Assembly: GCA_030696695.1 (NCBI GenBank)
Contig: JAUYRP010000011.1
Location: forward strand, 310,001-374,000
Origin: Methylophilus sp.
GTDB taxonomy: Bacteria; Pseudomonadota; Gammaproteobacteria; Burkholderiales; Methylophilaceae
Reading direction: 5' to 3'
Length of the DNA: 64,000 nt
Positions 25,447 to 34,331 of the stretch are shown in pieces. Position 1 is the stretch's first letter. The number at the start of each line of letters is the position of its first letter. The position numbers and the translations under genes were made by a program. The notes beneath the pieces were generated by a model, which saw only the letters and a list, made by a program, of their open reading frames with translations, was not told the origin of the DNA and searched no databases.

Positions 25447-25776
25447 TCAATCAGCCATCTTGCGGCATGTCTCGGCACAACGACGGCACGATTTAGCACA
25501 ACTCGTGCAGTGTTCCATATTCTGCTCGCCGCATTGTTTTGCACACCAGTCGCAAATGTCCGCGCACAGCTTGCAAATTTGCTTAGCGAACGGACTATTG
25601 CGGGCGATTGCATCGGCGCACAAACGGCAAATCGCCGCGCACTCAATGCAACAAGCTGGACAAGCATTTTTGCTTTCTTTACCGATCATGTGTGCAAAAC
25701 AATCGCCGCACTCGGTCGAGCAGTCATTGCAGGCGGCGATGCAATCTTTCGCGCTCTGGTTTAGATGATTAGTCAT
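25447..25776 (-). CDS. csp: Copper-storage-type four-helix cysteine-rich protein
   Basis: A 109-residue protein with 21 cysteines, mostly as CxxC or CxxxC along helices: CIAACNDCSTECGDC, then CPACCIECAAICRLC, CKLCADICDWCAKQC and CTSCAKSCRRCAETC. This is the pattern of Csp proteins, in which a four-helix bundle is packed with Cu(I)-binding thiolates. No signal peptide is present, so it fits the cytosolic Csp3 type. An AAGGAA ribosome site precedes the ATG. The orientation is opposite to every cassette gene and it lies between a degenerate attC and a possible attC remnant, so it may be an inverted cassette or unrelated. Copper binding is a family inference. Confidence 0.88.
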   Translation of the reverse strand: MTNHLNQSAKDCIAACNDCSTECGDCFAHMIGKESKNACPACCIECAAICRLCADAIARNSPFAKQICKLCADICDWCAKQCGEQNMEHCTSCAKSCRRCAETCRKMAD

Positions 25777-25985
25777 TGCGTATTTCCTTTAGATTGATTA
25801 AGAAGCGCATTCAGTAGCAAGAGGAATAATTTATCCTACATGTCTATTAACTACAGACCTTATTATTCAGCTCTTCATGAACTTATCTGTACGCTGGCAT
25901 ACAGAGATTCAACATCCCTGTTTCTTTTTTTCAACTCGTAAGATGGGTAAAGCCTAGCGAAACCCATCAAATATTAACAATTCAG

Positions 25986-26047
25986 GTCTAACTCAACGTT
26001 CCAATGGAGCATCGCTATCACTGAGACCGCTGAACTTTGCGTTGAAC
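25986..26047 (+). repeat. Possible decayed attC site of a different type
   Basis: GTCTAAC at 25986-25992 fits R'' (RYYYAAC) and GTTGAAC at 26041-26047 fits R' (GTTRRRY); the 62-bp spacing equals that of the array sites. TCAACG (25993-25998) can pair with CGTTGA (26040-26045). The inner arms GGAGC and GCTGAAC pair poorly. A chance match is not excluded. Confidence 0.35.
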
Positions 26048-26068
26048 CTATACTAAATTAAGGCATTT

Positions 26069-26491
26069 ATGTCACTTCGAACCTACACATCATTAATACT
26101 CTTAATCCTGATAGTTGGATGTTCTCCTGACGCCTATGATCCGGTGTTAGGATCGCGTAATCCAAGACCAGGGGCTGAACGTTTTCTTTCAGGTAGGAGT
26201 GATATTCCTCAATTCCAGAAACAATGCCTGATCAACATCAAGCCTTGTTCACAAGACGTCTTAGATAAGCTTGCGGTCGCCCCTTCTCGTGAAATCCGTT
26301 CCCTAGTGGCAGCAAATCCCTCTGTCAATGTATCCACTCTCGAAAAACTCATGTCTGACAAAGAGCCCGGAGTACGTCAATATGTTGCCTCGAATTCCAA
26401 AACGCCGCGTTCAATTCTCATCAAACTAAAGGGTGATCCAGATGAGAACGTACGATGGCAAGTTGATCACCGCAAAGATAGTCAACCATGA
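26069..26491 (+). CDS. Lipoprotein with LRV-type repeats
   Basis: A 140-residue lipoprotein: lipobox LILIVGC, a region rich in Pro, Asp and Arg, then from residue 68 about three copies of a 23-residue helical repeat: LAVAPSREIRSLVAANPSV, LMSDKEPGVRQYVASNSKT, and LKGDPDENVRWQVDHRK. The pattern V-A-x-N-P/S-x-T-P-x-x-x-L-x-x-L is that of leucine-rich repeat variant (LRV) proteins. Function unknown; a protein-binding role is likely. ATG is preceded by TAAGG. Confidence 0.75.
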   Translation: MSLRTYTSLILLILIVGCSPDAYDPVLGSRNPRPGAERFLSGRSDIPQFQKQCLINIKPCSQDVLDKLAVAPSREIRSLVAANPSVNVSTLEKLMSDKEPGVRQYVASNSKTPRSILIKLKGDPDENVRWQVDHRKDSQP

Positions 26492-26518
26492 GAGGCGGCT
26501 TACAAACATATCTTCTGG

Positions 26519-26890
26519 ATGAGAGCGATTGAACCCAACTCAGCATGCGGCGCGATAAAACGTGTAGCGTTGGGATATGTAACAATTATTGCAATAAGTA
26601 CTGACGCTTACATTGCAACCATTAATAATGAGGTAGATTGGCTTGAAACATCCGGTAAAACTGCTGTCGATTTAGATGAGCAGTCCGACATGGGGTTTAG
26701 CAATTTTATTGCTTCTGTTGACTGCATAATTATGGCCGCGGGTGCATAGAGAAACTCGCTATTCACAATCACGCAAGCGCCTATCTTACTTGGCACTGGC
26801 AAACCGCTACTTGGTGATACAGGCCTGCAAATAAAACTAAAAAATACGCAAGCTACTGCATTCGCAAATGATTTTAACCAAGTGATGTAA
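26519..26890 (+). pseudogene. Internally deleted DHFR/RibD C-terminal-like gene
   Basis: Two parts in the same frame match the two ends of YyaP-like reductase-fold proteins. The first (from about 26570) reads IAISTDAYIATINNEVDWLE followed by FSNFIASVDCIIM and a TAG stop at 26747. The second (26756-26890) reads SLFTITQAPILLGTGKPLLG and ends with TAFANDFNQVM, the usual C-terminus. About 80-100 residues in the middle, including most of the cofactor region, are missing, and no proper ATG sits at the expected start. It is therefore a remnant. Confidence 0.75.
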
Positions 26891-27026
26891 AAAGTTAACT
26901 ATCTTGAATAAAACGTAAAGTGCTCACATCGCTCATTAGAGCCAGCTAAAACAAGTCATATCAAACTCTAGTTTGTAATCGAAAATTAGCATAAACCTAA
27001 GAGGTATAAACCATGAGGAGAATTTT

Positions 27027-27389
27027 ATGAGTCGTTATATTGATGGATTTGTTATTCCTATACCTACATCACGCATAGACGAGTATCGTGTAATGGCAGA
27101 ACAAGCAGCCATTATATGGAAGGACCACGGCGCATTGGATTACTGGGAATGTGTACGCGATGATATGGTTATCAAGGATGTGCTGCCATTTACGCAACTA
27201 GCGAACACAACACCCGATGAAACTGTGATATTTGCATGGGTGGTTTTTGAATCTAAAGTAGCAAGGGATGCTGCGAATGCGGCAATATTTATTGACCCAC
27301 GTATGCAGACTATCATGGATACATCGAACCCAATTTTTGATTGTAAAAGAATGGGTTATGGTGGATTTAGGCAATTGGTGCATGCGTAA
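27027..27389 (+). CDS. DUF1428 family protein
   Basis: A 120-residue protein with the DUF1428 features: YIDGFVIPIPTSRIDEYRVM at the start, DHGALDYWECVRDD near residue 35, then PDETVIFAWVVFESK and the DPRMQ motif. The fold is a ferredoxin-like dimer related to antibiotic-monooxygenase-like proteins; no reaction is established. An AGGAG site precedes the ATG. It stands alone between a pseudogene and an antiporter gene. Small stress-type genes of this sort are often found in integron flanks. Confidence 0.85.
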   Translation: MSRYIDGFVIPIPTSRIDEYRVMAEQAAIIWKDHGALDYWECVRDDMVIKDVLPFTQLANTTPDETVIFAWVVFESKVARDAANAAIFIDPRMQTIMDTSNPIFDCKRMGYGGFRQLVHA

Positions 27390-27550
27390 TTTAAAAACTT
27401 AGAACAAAAGGGACGCCGCGCCACCAAGGTATGGCTATAAACAAACGTCCTGTTTTTTCTATCTAGGCTTACATCCAAGCTTGATCTGGCACTATACAAT
27501 AGCCCATATTGTTTTTCACTTTCTAAACTAACACACTGGAAATACAATTT

Positions 27551-28513
27551 ATGATGAACGCACTTTACGTCGCGATTGGCGTTTTGCTATTAACTACTGG
27601 TGGCGAGGCACTTATCCGGGGCGCTTTGGCAGCAGCAAATCGAATGGACGTATCTCCTCTGCTGAGCGGTCTGCTCATTGTCGGATTTGGCACCTCTGCA
27701 CCTGAGTTGGTGGTCTCGGTTGATGCTGCCATACACCAACAACCAGACATTGCCATTGGCAACGTGGTAGGTAGCAATATTAGTAATATCCTGCTCATAC
27801 TGGGGCTGTGTGCATTAATCACACCACTTGCGGTCAAGCCACTTGTGTTGCGTCGAGATGGCGTGACGGTAGTGATTGCAAGTATTTTGTTCTTGGTGTT
27901 AGTAGGTGGCAATGCCTTAGCCAGAGCAGATGCAACAATTCTCTTACTCACGCTTGTTGCTTATCTCACTTGGGCTTACTGGACTGAACGCACTGGGGTT
28001 GCACCTTCTGCAGAGTTGCACAAAGCAGAGGCACAAGAAATCTCCACTTTGCCAAAGTCAACAATGTGGATATTCATGGCAATAGTTCTGGGGTTAGCGC
28101 TGTTGGTGGTTGGTGCGCAAGTGTTATTAAAAGGTGCAGTTGGTATTGCAGAGTCATTAGGTGTCTCGCAAGCGGTTATTGGACTCACGTTGGTTGCAGT
28201 TGGTACTTCTTTACCTGAGCTTTCCATTACAGTAATTGCCGCCTTTAGAAAACATGCCGATGTCGCCATAGGAAACATTTTAGGTAGCAACATTTTCAAC
28301 CTGTTAGGTATTCTAGGTGTTTCAGCATTGCTTCAGCCACTGCCTGTGCATGAAAGGATTTTGCAGTTCGATCAATGGGTGATGCTAGGCACTTCACTGA
28401 TTTTGCTGCTATTTCTTTACACCGGTAGTCGTCTCAGCCGTTTAGAAGGTGGGTTGCTAGTATTCGGCTACGCAGCCTATTTGGTATTAAGCTTTACGGT
28501 ATTTGGGGTGTAA
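27551..28513 (+). CDS. Calcium/sodium antiporter (CaCA family, YrbG-like)
   Basis: A 320-residue membrane protein with ten hydrophobic helices in two repeats. Each repeat has the family alpha motif: IVGFGTSAPELVVSVDAAIH with IGNVVGSNISNILLILG in the first, and LVAVGTSLPELSITVIAAFR with AIGNILGSNIFNLLGILG in the second. The glutamates in SAPEL and SLPEL are the expected cation ligands. It would export Ca2+ or a related cation in exchange for Na+ or H+. A DoxX gene follows after 14 bp. Confidence 0.92.
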   Translation: MMNALYVAIGVLLLTTGGEALIRGALAAANRMDVSPLLSGLLIVGFGTSAPELVVSVDAAIHQQPDIAIGNVVGSNISNILLILGLCALITPLAVKPLVLRRDGVTVVIASILFLVLVGGNALARADATILLLTLVAYLTWAYWTERTGVAPSAELHKAEAQEISTLPKSTMWIFMAIVLGLALLVVGAQVLLKGAVGIAESLGVSQAVIGLTLVAVGTSLPELSITVIAAFRKHADVAIGNILGSNIFNLLGILGVSALLQPLPVHERILQFDQWVMLGTSLILLLFLYTGSRLSRLEGGLLVFGYAAYLVLSFTVFGV

Positions 28514-28527
28514 AGCTAGGAACCATC

Positions 28528-29028
28528 ATGAAATGTAAAATGCTAGCAAGTCTATGTATTACTGAAGCATCACGCTGGTCGATCTTAATTCGTCTGGCAT
28601 TAGCAGGGGTGTTTATACCAGAGGGCATTCAAAAGCTAATGTTTCCTGAGATACTCGGCTCTGGTCGCTTCGCCAAAATTGGCATACCTTATCCAGAGTT
28701 CATGGGGCCATTTGTTGGCTGGGTAGAAATCATCTGCGGATCACTTATCCTTATTGGTCTATTTTCCCGTTTGGCCGCTGCACCAATTATCATCACTATG
28801 CTAGTAGCCATTTTCACCACCAAAATCCCTATTTGGATGGGGCAAGATTGGATGCTGACGGAAACTATGATTTTTTATGTACGCGACCTTAAAACCTATG
28901 GATTTTGGAGTTTTATGCATGAAGCACGACTCGATTGGGCGATGCTGATGGCTGCGTGTTATCTATTCATTGTTGGTAGTGGTCAATGGTCGATTGATAA
29001 ACTAATGATACGTAAATGCGATATGTAG
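28528..29028 (+). CDS. DoxX family membrane protein
   Basis: A 166-residue protein with four membrane helices and DoxX-type features: RLALAGVFIPEGIQKLMFPE, then GPFVGWVEIICGSLILIGLF with SRLAAAPI. DoxX-like proteins are linked to quinone-dependent oxidation or redox balance in some organisms; here the substrate is unknown. It lies 14 bp after the antiporter gene and is probably co-transcribed. The insertion between helices 2 and 3 (residues 95-135) is longer than in the smallest members. Confidence 0.85.
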   Translation: MKCKMLASLCITEASRWSILIRLALAGVFIPEGIQKLMFPEILGSGRFAKIGIPYPEFMGPFVGWVEIICGSLILIGLFSRLAAAPIIITMLVAIFTTKIPIWMGQDWMLTETMIFYVRDLKTYGFWSFMHEARLDWAMLMAACYLFIVGSGQWSIDKLMIRKCDM

Positions 29029-29143
29029 CGCACTATGCAGTAAAATAAAAAATGAACAGCGGCTCAAATCTAAATAACTTAATACAAGCGGCGCGCACTG
29101 TAATTAATCATTAAGCACCAACAAACCTTAAGGGAGATATCAC

Positions 29144-29482
29144 ATGGCAGTTCAGTTTCTACCTATTATCAAAGCAATAGCACCCTATATTGCGCAAATT
29201 GCCGCTGCTACTATTCCCGCCTTTAGCTCTAAAACCGAAGCCGCAAAATCAGACCCGGCATTAGCCAATCTGATTGAAGAGCTGCAATCCGCAGCCACGC
29301 AAAATGCGCAATCTATCCACGTGCTAGCAGAAAAAATGCAACAAACCATACAAGGTATAGAATCTGCTGCACTTGAGGCAAAAAAACAGGTGGTGACTTA
29401 TAAAATCATGCTGTATCTCTCTTTGGGTTTGTCTTTTGTATCACTGTTGATTTGCATTTTCTTGCTGACTAAAATTGGTTAA
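29144..29482 (+). CDS. Hypothetical tail-anchored helical protein
   Basis: A 112-residue protein with a hydrophobic start (residues 5-24), a coiled-coil-like Gln/Glu/Ala-rich centre (NLIEELQSAATQNAQSIHVL) and a strong C-terminal membrane helix (residues 87-110). An AAGGGAG site precedes the ATG. No family is recognised. It stands alone, 115 bp after the DoxX gene and 48 bp before a DUF2007 gene. Confidence 0.75.
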   Translation: MAVQFLPIIKAIAPYIAQIAAATIPAFSSKTEAAKSDPALANLIEELQSAATQNAQSIHVLAEKMQQTIQGIESAALEAKKQVVTYKIMLYLSLGLSFVSLLICIFLLTKIG

Positions 29483-29530
29483 GTTTTCACTGTGCTGTGA
29501 TTCACATCATTCAAATTTTGATACCTTAAA

Positions 29531-29791
29531 ATGAATATTGCATACCGCGCTAACACGATTATCGAAGCACATATTGTGGCAGGCATGCTGCAATCTTTTG
29601 GCGTGGTATGTTACGTGAGTGGGCATTACTTGCAGGGCGGTATTGGCGAGCTCTCCCCCGCTGGTTTTGCCAATATATTTGTCAATGAGCAAGACATGGA
29701 AACTGCACTCAGATTACTCAAGGAATATGAGCGTGCAGACATGCAGATTGCTGAAATTGACACAGTGCCTGTGGATCACAAACTGGCCTGA
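29531..29791 (+). CDS. DUF2007 domain protein
   Basis: An 86-residue protein starting NIAYRANTIIEAHIVAGMLQ, followed by GVVCYVSGHYLQGGIGELSP and a FVNEQDMETALRLLKEYE helix. This is the DUF2007 (putative signal-transducing) pattern, a small alpha/beta sandwich related to PII-like folds; its role is not established. Length is typical. Confidence 0.85.
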   Translation: MNIAYRANTIIEAHIVAGMLQSFGVVCYVSGHYLQGGIGELSPAGFANIFVNEQDMETALRLLKEYERADMQIAEIDTVPVDHKLA

Positions 29792-29888
29792 GATGTATAG
29801 GTGACAATAACAATGCGTTGTGTCATGTGGTAATTAACGCTTTTGTAATCTTTATTATTTAATCCATGTTTATTATTTATATTAAGCC

Positions 29889-30527
29889 ATGAAAACTAAT
29901 TTTATTTTGAGCGCCAGCCTAGCCATTCATGCAGCGATTGTGGCGCATGAAGCGGATATTGAATCGCTAGACCGTGCGATAGGCGACGGTGATCATTACA
30001 TCAATATGAAGCGCGGCTCTGAAGTCGCTGCCAGTTTGTATAACGAATTATTGCCTTTACCTGCTGATGAAGTGCTGAATAAAATCGGCATGAAATTACT
30101 GAGTACGATAGGCGGCGCTTCTGGCCCATTGTTTGCCAGTTTTTTTATGAGCATGGCCAAAGTGAGCAAGCAAAATGGATCTGACTCATTATTAGAAATA
30201 GCTGCTGCCTTTGCTGCAGGTGTGCAAGCCATTATGCAACGTGGCAAAGCCCAAATAGGTGAGAAAACAATGTTGGACGTATTGGTGCCTGTATCTCACC
30301 AATTTACATTGTTGGCTGCCGAAGGAAAATCTAGCACAGAAATTGCGCATGCGCTCAAAGAAACAGCAAATCAAGGGTTAGAATCTACACGCAATTTAAT
30401 TGCTACCAAAGGGCGTGCTGCTGGCTTGGGTGAGCGGGCCATTGGGCATTTAGACGCAGGGGCAAAAAGTTGCCAAGTGATGATTCATACAGTGTGTGAT
30501 TTAGTGATTAAAGGGGCTAATCCATGA
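29889..30527 (+). CDS. dhaL: Dihydroxyacetone kinase subunit DhaL
   Basis: A 212-residue helical protein with the nucleotide-binding signatures of DhaL: SLDRAIGDGDHYINMKRG near residue 26, STIGGASGPLFASFFM near residue 74 and GRAAGLGERAIGHLDAGAKS near the end. In PTS-linked systems DhaL keeps a bound ADP that is recharged by DhaM and passes the phosphate to dihydroxyacetone held by DhaK. The ATG of dhaK overlaps its stop (ATGA at 30524-30527). No dhaM-like gene is nearby, so the phosphate donor must be encoded elsewhere or be different. Confidence 0.93.
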   Translation: MKTNFILSASLAIHAAIVAHEADIESLDRAIGDGDHYINMKRGSEVAASLYNELLPLPADEVLNKIGMKLLSTIGGASGPLFASFFMSMAKVSKQNGSDSLLEIAAAFAAGVQAIMQRGKAQIGEKTMLDVLVPVSHQFTLLAAEGKSSTEIAHALKETANQGLESTRNLIATKGRAAGLGERAIGHLDAGAKSCQVMIHTVCDLVIKGANP

Positions 30528-31522
30528 AAAAATTCATCAATCAAATAGAGAATGTGCTGACAGAGAGTTTATCTGGCTTTGCCAGTGCGCATCGCGATTT
30601 AGTCACGCTGCAGTTAGACCCGACTTACCTCACACGTAGCCAAAAAGCACAAAATAAAGTCGTCATCATTTCCGGCGGTGGCTCAGGGCATGAACCCTTA
30701 CATGCGGGTTATATCGGTTTTGGTATGTTGGATGCAGCTTGCCCTGGGCAAGTGTTTACCTCCCCCACCCCAGACCAGATGTTAGCCGCCGCCGAGGCGG
30801 TGCATGCTGACAAAGGTGTGTTGTTTATTGTGAAAAACTATGCAGGCGATGTGATGAATTTTGAAATGGCGACTGAAATGTTGCCCTTTGAACACGCCAC
30901 TGTGTTGACTAGTGATGATTGCGCTGTAGTGAATAGCACGTATACCACGGGTCGTCGTGGTGTCGCTGGCACAGTCATTGTAGAAAAGTGCGTGGGTAGC
31001 CTAGCAGAAACGGGTGCAGATTTAGCTACCTGCAAAGCATTGGGTGATAAAGTTAATGCACGTACCTCTAGCATTGGCGTAGCGCTCACTAGCTGTACGG
31101 TGCCAGCAGCCGGTCGAGCCACCTTTGACATTGCAGAGACAGAATTGGAGATGGGGGTCGGGATTCATGGTGAGCCTGGGCGCAAGCGTGAACAAATGCG
31201 CAAAGCGGATGCAATTGTGCATGACTGCGTACAAGCCATCGTTACAGACTTTCAAAGCAAAGGATTGCCTACGAATCAAGAAGCGCTGCTGCTGATTAAT
31301 GGTTTTGGCGCAACACCACTCATGGAGCTTTATTTGATTTACCACAGTGCTGCTAAATTACTGGCTGGCCATGGTATTTGTGTTACACGCTCATTAGTGG
31401 GTAATTACACAACTGCACTAGATATGGCAGGTGCATCTATCACGCTTTGTTTGTTGGATGATGAAATCAAGCAACACTGGGATAGCCCTGTGCATACACC
31501 CGCTTTGCGCTGGGGACGTTAG
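30524..31522 (+). CDS. dhaK: Dihydroxyacetone kinase substrate-binding subunit DhaK
   Basis: A 332-residue subunit with SGGGSGHEPLHAGYIGFGML at residues 50-69 and the covalent substrate histidine H215 in GVGIHGEPGRKRE. DhaK binds dihydroxyacetone as a hemiaminal on this histidine. The motif TTGRRGVAGT (residues 141-150) is also conserved. The gene is translationally coupled to dhaL and is convergent with glnE, whose stop lies 13 bp away. A related sugar such as erythrulose as substrate cannot be excluded. Confidence 0.94.
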   Translation: MKKFINQIENVLTESLSGFASAHRDLVTLQLDPTYLTRSQKAQNKVVIISGGGSGHEPLHAGYIGFGMLDAACPGQVFTSPTPDQMLAAAEAVHADKGVLFIVKNYAGDVMNFEMATEMLPFEHATVLTSDDCAVVNSTYTTGRRGVAGTVIVEKCVGSLAETGADLATCKALGDKVNARTSSIGVALTSCTVPAAGRATFDIAETELEMGVGIHGEPGRKREQMRKADAIVHDCVQAIVTDFQSKGLPTNQEALLLINGFGATPLMELYLIYHSAAKLLAGHGICVTRSLVGNYTTALDMAGASITLCLLDDEIKQHWDSPVHTPALRWGR

Positions 31523-31535
31523 TAGCGTTACACAA

Positions 31536-34247
31536 CTAGTCTTTAAATAACTGCTCCCATAGGTGCACCACTGCAGTTTGATGTTGCTGAATTTCAATGG
31601 TCGGTACTTTTGCTTCTTTGGCTTGCAGTTTTTCGCTGTGAATGATTTTTCGGTAAATGCGATAGGCTGAGGCAACATTTTCAGCCAAAGCTGGTTCAAC
31701 CATACCCAGCTCTGCTAATAAATGTAACAGGCCAATATTACCAATGTTAGCGAGCAATTGAGGGTGCGCATGCGCGTGCAATAGCACCAAATATTGCACT
31801 ATAAATTCCACATCAATAATGCCGCCTTTGTCATGCTTGACATCAAACATGCCTGCTTTAGATGGGTGACTCATGCGCATTTTTTCACGCATTTCGCTGA
31901 CTTCGCGTTTCAGTTGCACTGGTTCGCGCGTTTGCAGCAACACTTTTTCACGAATCATTGCAAAGCGCTCTCCTACTTTTGCATCACCCGCCACAAACCT
32001 AGCACGCGAGATTGCTTGATGTTCCCACACCCAAGCTTTGTGTAATTGGTACTCTTCAAACGCTTCTACGCTACTTACTAACAAACCGCTATTGCCATCT
32101 GGGCGCAACTGTAAGTCTGTCTCATATAACAAACCGGCATTGGTCAGGCTGTTAAACCAATTATTGATGCGTTGTGCAAAGCGTGCGTAATTATCTGAGG
32201 CATCAGGATACGCATCGTCATATAGAAAAATAATATCCAAATCAGACACATAGCCTAGCTCTTTACCACCCAATTTACCGTAACCAATAATGGCAAACTG
32301 AGGGGAGTCTTGATGCTTGAACTTGAGCGTTGGCCAAATCACTTGCAAGCTCACTTGTAAAATGAGCTCGGCTAGCGCACTTAAATAGTCAGAGAGCGTC
32401 TCTAATTCTAGTAAGCCACCAATATCCTGTGCTGCAAAGCGCAACACCGCCGCATTTTTAAAATGGCGCATGGTATCCATTTGCGCTTCCATATCACCTT
32501 CCAGCGCCTGCATTTTTTTGCTGAGTTCTGCCTGCATGGCTTGAAAGTCTGGCGCGTCATACAAGGTTTGCGTATCTAATAACTCATCCAACAGAATTGG
32601 GTGTGCTGTTAAATATTGTGCGAGCCATGGGCTAGCACCACACAATTTAATCACCAATTGCAGTGATTCTGGAAACTCTGCCAGCAATGCCAAGTAACTG
32701 GCGCGACGGCAAATACTCTCTAACAGAATAATACTGCGTAATAAGGCGGTATCTGGGCTTTGCGTTTCAGCGGATTGCTGTATCACCATCGGCATCAATT
32801 TATCGAAACGAAACTTACTTTGTTCTGGCAATTGTTTGTAACGGCTGCTTGTGTGCAACGTGTTTAAACGTTGATAGGTCTCCGCGACATCTTGATACCC
32901 CAGATAGGTTAAGTGATCCATGGCCGCAAGCTTTTCTATCGTGCCTTGCCAAATCGCTGTCTCTTGCTCTAACACCTCGTGTCCAGCATCACTAAAAGTG
33001 GCATCAAAATGCGCTTGAATAATGGCGCGATGTTGATTGAGTTGTGCTAAAAACTCACCCCAACTGAGCATATTCATCATGCTAAGCAGTCGTTGCCTAG
33101 ACTCCTCAGACTTTGGCAAATCTTGTGTTTGCTGATCATCGATATACATTAAACGGTGCTCGACATTACGCAGGTAGATATAGCCCTCCGTCAGTTGCTG
33201 TACCACCTCTGTTGGCAACATGCGTTGTTGCCCCAGTAGCTGCAATACCTGCAGCGTTGGCTTGATTTGCAAGTCTGTATCTTGGCCGCCACGTATTAAT
33301 TGAAATACTTGCGCAATAAACTCAACTTCGCGGATGCCACCTCGACCCAGCTTGATATTATCTTCAAGGCCGCGTTGCATTACATCGCGTTGAATCTGCA
33401 CTTTTAAATCGCGCATCGAGGCATACGCATTAAAGTCTAAGTATTTTCTGAATACAAACGGCTTCATCACTTTGCTCAACGCTTGTGACGGCCCTGCGAC
33501 TACTCGACCCTTAATCCAAGCATAACGCTCCCACTCACGGCCATAATTTTGGTAGTAATCTTCGAGTGCATCAAGGCAGCTTACCAGCGCACCTTCTGAA
33601 CCAAATGGACGTAAGCGCATATCAACACGGAATACAAATCCATCTTCTGTCGCGTCATCCAGTGCTGCAATGAGCTTTTTGCCTAGCTTAATAAAGTATT
33701 CTTGATTGGTAATCGCATTTGCGCCATCGGTCTCGCCTTCTTGTTCATATGCAAAAATCAAATCAATGTCTGAAGACACATTGAGCTCTGCCCCGCCTAA
33801 TTTGCCCATGCCTACCACTATCAATGATTGCTCAGTACCAGATGGCCCTTTTGGCACACCATACTGGGTTTGCAATAGTGCTGAATGAAAACCAATCGCC
33901 TGTTGCAAAGTCACTTCTGCCAATGCAGAGGTACTGGCGACCACCTCATGGAAGTCTGCCAATCCATTTAAATCTCGCACGATAATGCGTGCAATGACAC
34001 GTTGCCTTAACTGCCTTAATTGCTGCTTTAATACATTTTCATCAAAAATATTTTGCGCAGAAAGCTCACTTTGCATGTGCTCTGTTTGATAAGGTTGATG
34101 TAGATTATTTAGCAAATCTGACATCAATTGCGCATCTTTTGATAGCAATCGGGCAACAAAAGGGCTGCTTTTCACAGCATGTAGCAGATATGCCTCATCC
34201 CTAGACGCAGTGCGGTTTTCTGATAGAATCATGTCCAGTGTTAGCAT
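31536..34247 (-). CDS. glnE: Bifunctional glutamine synthetase adenylyltransferase/deadenylylase GlnE
   Basis: A 903-residue protein with two nucleotidyltransferase halves. The N-terminal one has VVGMGKLGGAELNVSSDIDL with the DID metal site, the C-terminal one IIGYGKLGGKELGYVSDLDI. Each is followed by a helical domain, the second containing SHPSKAGMFDVKHDKGGIID. GlnE controls glutamine synthetase by adding or removing AMP under PII control. Length and both active sites are intact. It is monocistronic here. Confidence 0.96.
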   Translation of the reverse strand: MLTLDMILSENRTASRDEAYLLHAVKSSPFVARLLSKDAQLMSDLLNNLHQPYQTEHMQSELSAQNIFDENVLKQQLRQLRQRVIARIIVRDLNGLADFHEVVASTSALAEVTLQQAIGFHSALLQTQYGVPKGPSGTEQSLIVVGMGKLGGAELNVSSDIDLIFAYEQEGETDGANAITNQEYFIKLGKKLIAALDDATEDGFVFRVDMRLRPFGSEGALVSCLDALEDYYQNYGREWERYAWIKGRVVAGPSQALSKVMKPFVFRKYLDFNAYASMRDLKVQIQRDVMQRGLEDNIKLGRGGIREVEFIAQVFQLIRGGQDTDLQIKPTLQVLQLLGQQRMLPTEVVQQLTEGYIYLRNVEHRLMYIDDQQTQDLPKSEESRQRLLSMMNMLSWGEFLAQLNQHRAIIQAHFDATFSDAGHEVLEQETAIWQGTIEKLAAMDHLTYLGYQDVAETYQRLNTLHTSSRYKQLPEQSKFRFDKLMPMVIQQSAETQSPDTALLRSIILLESICRRASYLALLAEFPESLQLVIKLCGASPWLAQYLTAHPILLDELLDTQTLYDAPDFQAMQAELSKKMQALEGDMEAQMDTMRHFKNAAVLRFAAQDIGGLLELETLSDYLSALAELILQVSLQVIWPTLKFKHQDSPQFAIIGYGKLGGKELGYVSDLDIIFLYDDAYPDASDNYARFAQRINNWFNSLTNAGLLYETDLQLRPDGNSGLLVSSVEAFEEYQLHKAWVWEHQAISRARFVAGDAKVGERFAMIREKVLLQTREPVQLKREVSEMREKMRMSHPSKAGMFDVKHDKGGIIDVEFIVQYLVLLHAHAHPQLLANIGNIGLLHLLAELGMVEPALAENVASAYRIYRKIIHSEKLQAKEAKVPTIEIQQHQTAVVHLWEQLFKD

Positions 34248-34331
34248 AAGTGTATGTATCTTTTATGGCAGTTGTTTTGTGTCATTTATAATTTAAATTA
34301 TATGTGTGTTGCAGAAAATTAGGGGAGTTGT

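Noticed and set aside
25285-25764. Long plus-strand ORFs (25285-25764 and 25460-25768) over the copper-storage gene
   Set aside because: They are antisense shadows of the regular cysteine-codon pattern of csp, which has a ribosome site and a clear family match on the minus strand.
25887-25904. CTGT ... ACAG palindrome as a LexA box upstream of csp
   Set aside because: The spacing is 10 bp instead of 8, so it does not fit the LexA consensus; kept only as an unassigned inverted repeat.
26534-26575. CCCAAC ... GTTGGG inverted repeat as another attC
   Set aside because: It is only 42 bp long, inner arms pair poorly, and it overlaps the presumed start of the reductase-like pseudogene; a chance palindrome is as likely.
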